DNA of 64,000 nucleotides from JAQBQB01 sp963757185. Its GTDB lineage: Bacteria; Gemmatimonadota; Gemmatimonadetes; Gemmatimonadales; Gemmatimonadaceae. The notes under the pieces were generated by a model. The model had not been told where the DNA came from. It ran no database searches and worked only from the letters and a program-made list of their open reading frames with translations. Location: positions 682,001-746,000 of the forward strand of contig CAVWQI010000002.1 in the NCBI GenBank assembly GCA_963757185.1, written 5' to 3'. Numbering within the stretch: the stretch's first letter is position 1; each line of letters starts with the position of its first letter. The position numbers and the translations under genes were made by a program. Positions 63,073 through 64,000 of the stretch are shown here, one piece after another.

Positions 63073-63099
63073 CGGCCACTCGGGGTTCGATGGCCGCCC
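63073..63099. repeat. Half copy C of the dispersed palindromic element
   Basis: CGGCCACTCGGGGTTCGATGG, the left end only of copies A and B, after the FAD gene stop. The rest of the element is missing. Confidence 0.6.
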
Positions 63100-63184
63100 A
63101 GACACTAGTGATCTTCGTCACTTACGTGCTATTTTTCGCTCCAGTGATTAGTAATTCCGGATCTCTCTGCCCCGGATCGGATTC

Positions 63185-63679
63185 GTGCCTCGCCTCACAA
63201 TTCTTTTCACCGCACTAGCGGTCACCGGTCTGGCGTGCGCCAGCGCCGGAAACAAGGTCGCGGCCCGCGAAGCGTGCGTCATCCCAACCCGCGACTCGGG
63301 ATTTGTCGGGGTTAGGCCGGTCTACATGGATTGTGCCGTCGACCGCCCCGCACGGTTCATCTCGACCGACGTTCACCCCAACTTCCGCCCCGAGATGAGA
63401 GCAACCGCGTGCTACTTCGCGGATCTCGAGTTCGTGGTGGATTCGCTCGGCAGGCCCGAGGTTGCGACCGCGCGTGTCGTGCGCTCGAACTTTGAAGCGT
63501 TCGGCACCGCCGTGCTGGAGACGCTCCAGGGGTGGAAGTACGAGCCCGCGATGCGCGACGGGAAAACGGTGAGGCAGATCGTCGCGACGCATCAGACCGC
63601 GGCCTCCATGATCGTCGTGTCCAAGGGACCTGGGCCGCCGCCTGGGGGTCCCCCATCACAGCGCGCGCCGACGTGCTAG
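63185..63679 (+). CDS. Exported TonB C-terminal-like protein
   Basis: A 164-residue protein starting at GTG 63185 with a signal peptide (LTILFTALAVTGLACAS). The mature part has a Cys-containing strand (YMDCAVDRPARFI), then a TonB-C-like fold: FADLEFVVDSLGRPEVATARVV, TAVLETLQGWKYEPAMRDGKTVRQIV, the usual strand-helix-strand with the AxxxGWxYxPA pattern. A membrane anchor for energy coupling is missing, so it is a TonB-like envelope protein, not a classic TonB. The C-terminus is Pro/Gly-rich with a final Cys. Confidence 0.75.
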   Translation: MPRLTILFTALAVTGLACASAGNKVAAREACVIPTRDSGFVGVRPVYMDCAVDRPARFISTDVHPNFRPEMRATACYFADLEFVVDSLGRPEVATARVVRSNFEAFGTAVLETLQGWKYEPAMRDGKTVRQIVATHQTAASMIVVSKGPGPPPGGPPSQRAPTC

Positions 63680-63702
63680 TCGGGTGCAAACGGCGCTGGG
63701 GG

Positions 63703-63740
63703 ATCGGCCGCTCCGAGTTCGATTGGCCGCTCAGAGTGGC
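63703..63740. repeat. Mini copy D of the dispersed palindromic element (38 bp)
   Basis: A left end (CGGCCGCTCCGAGTTCGA) is joined directly to a right end (CAGAGTGGCCG) through about 9 bases. The GCGATCC after it also follows copy B. It is like an internal-deletion derivative. Confidence 0.6.
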
Positions 63741-63769
63741 CGCGATCCCCGCGCAGTCTCGTCGCCTTT

Positions 63770-64000
63770 CTAGGGCAATCCGATATCGAACGACCCGCTG
63801 ATCGCTACCGCCGGTCCACCGCTGGCTGAGGGGAGCGTCGCGCTGAAGGTTCCTTTGGCGCGAGTCGCGGACCAACCGGTTATGATCACGCTGCCCGCCC
63901 CCTCGACCGTGCCGGAATTCCAAAGCTGAATAGCCGACCCGTTCGTGAGGCTGGCGTTCATCGTCGATGACGGCGATTTGTTGGTCAGCGCGAACGTCCC
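63770..64000 (-). CDS. Partial CDS, beta-rich protein
   Basis: The gene runs off the window edge. The visible 76 residues end the protein: GTFALTNKSPSSTMNASLTN then IQLWNSGTVEGAGSVIITGWSAT, AKGTFSATLPSASGGPAVAI, GSFDIGLP. The pattern of short Gly/Ser/Thr-rich strands with alternating hydrophobic residues is that of a small beta-sandwich such as occurs at the end of secreted Gemmatimonadota proteins. It converges on the TonB-like gene with mini copy D between them. Confidence 0.6.
   Translation of the reverse strand, partial: GTFALTNKSPSSTMNASLTNGSAIQLWNSGTVEGAGSVIITGWSATRAKGTFSATLPSASGGPAVAISGSFDIGLP

Overview
This window looks like chromosome from a high-GC, Gram-negative soil bacterium, most likely a Gemmatimonadota member (inference from gene content; no rRNA gene is present to settle it). 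Pointers are an ADOP-type duplicated ABC permease behind a PadR regulator, a Ser/Thr kinase fused to a TolB-like domain and TPRs, many secreted or lipid-anchored proteins with beta-propellers, carboxypeptidase-regulatory or WXXGXW repeats, and a scatter of VOC and DinB proteins. I found no tRNA, rRNA, CRISPR array, insertion sequence or prophage.

Layout. 0-5 kb: a small membrane protein, a frameshifted Ig/PD40 lipoprotein, an ArsR-SRPBCC pair with a clear promoter and twin operators, and small secreted proteins. 5-8.4 kb: PadR - ADOP permease - HTH-only GntR. 8.6-15.7 kb: small enzymes, an ORF split by UGA, two glycosyltransferases, a PH-domain zinc-ribbon protein and a DUF4062 gene broken at a C9 tract. 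15.7-24.8 kb: UMF1-type MFS transporter, secreted amidohydrolase, propeller lipoprotein and a sigma-4-like regulator. 24.8-25.8 kb: a repeat-rich gene desert. 25.8-34.5 kb: secreted and lipid-anchored proteins, VOC, alpha/beta hydrolase, DinB and membrane proteins. 34.6-39.7 kb: secreted propeller and a tightly coupled operon mixing a MacB-type permease with an ABC-2 transporter. 39.9-49.3 kb: GAF protein, KdpDE-like two-component system, TolC-like protein and a divergent CusB/CusA-like RND efflux operon, with four 11-bp direct repeats between the divergent halves. 49.4-56.3 kb: phosphoesterase, epimerase, MFS, and an ACP - ketosynthase - alpha-oxoamine synthase operon. 56.3-64 kb: secreted Tyr-rich protein, PDZ aspartyl protease, Ser/Thr kinase, molybdenum-hydroxylase FAD subunit, TonB-like protein, and a family of palindromic repeats.

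How the genes work together. The efflux block is the clearest system: OmpR-type regulator and kinase downstream of the outer-membrane component, divergent from adaptor and pump, with a tandem response-regulator-type site between them. The ACP-KAS-AONS operon can plausibly build an acyl chain on a dedicated carrier and condense it with an amino acid, as in sphingoid-base or other long-chain alpha-aminoketone synthesis. PadR-ADOP and ArsR-SRPBCC are self-contained regulator-target pairs.

The least explained structure is a dispersed repeat: two intergenic elements of 222 and 224 bp (56425-56646 and 58863-59086) are each gapless imperfect palindromes with matching stems and compensatory base changes between copies, plus a half copy at 63073 and a 38-bp mini copy at 63703. 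Four genes carry single-base indels, all in homopolymer runs, so consensus error must be excluded before reading biology into those breaks.
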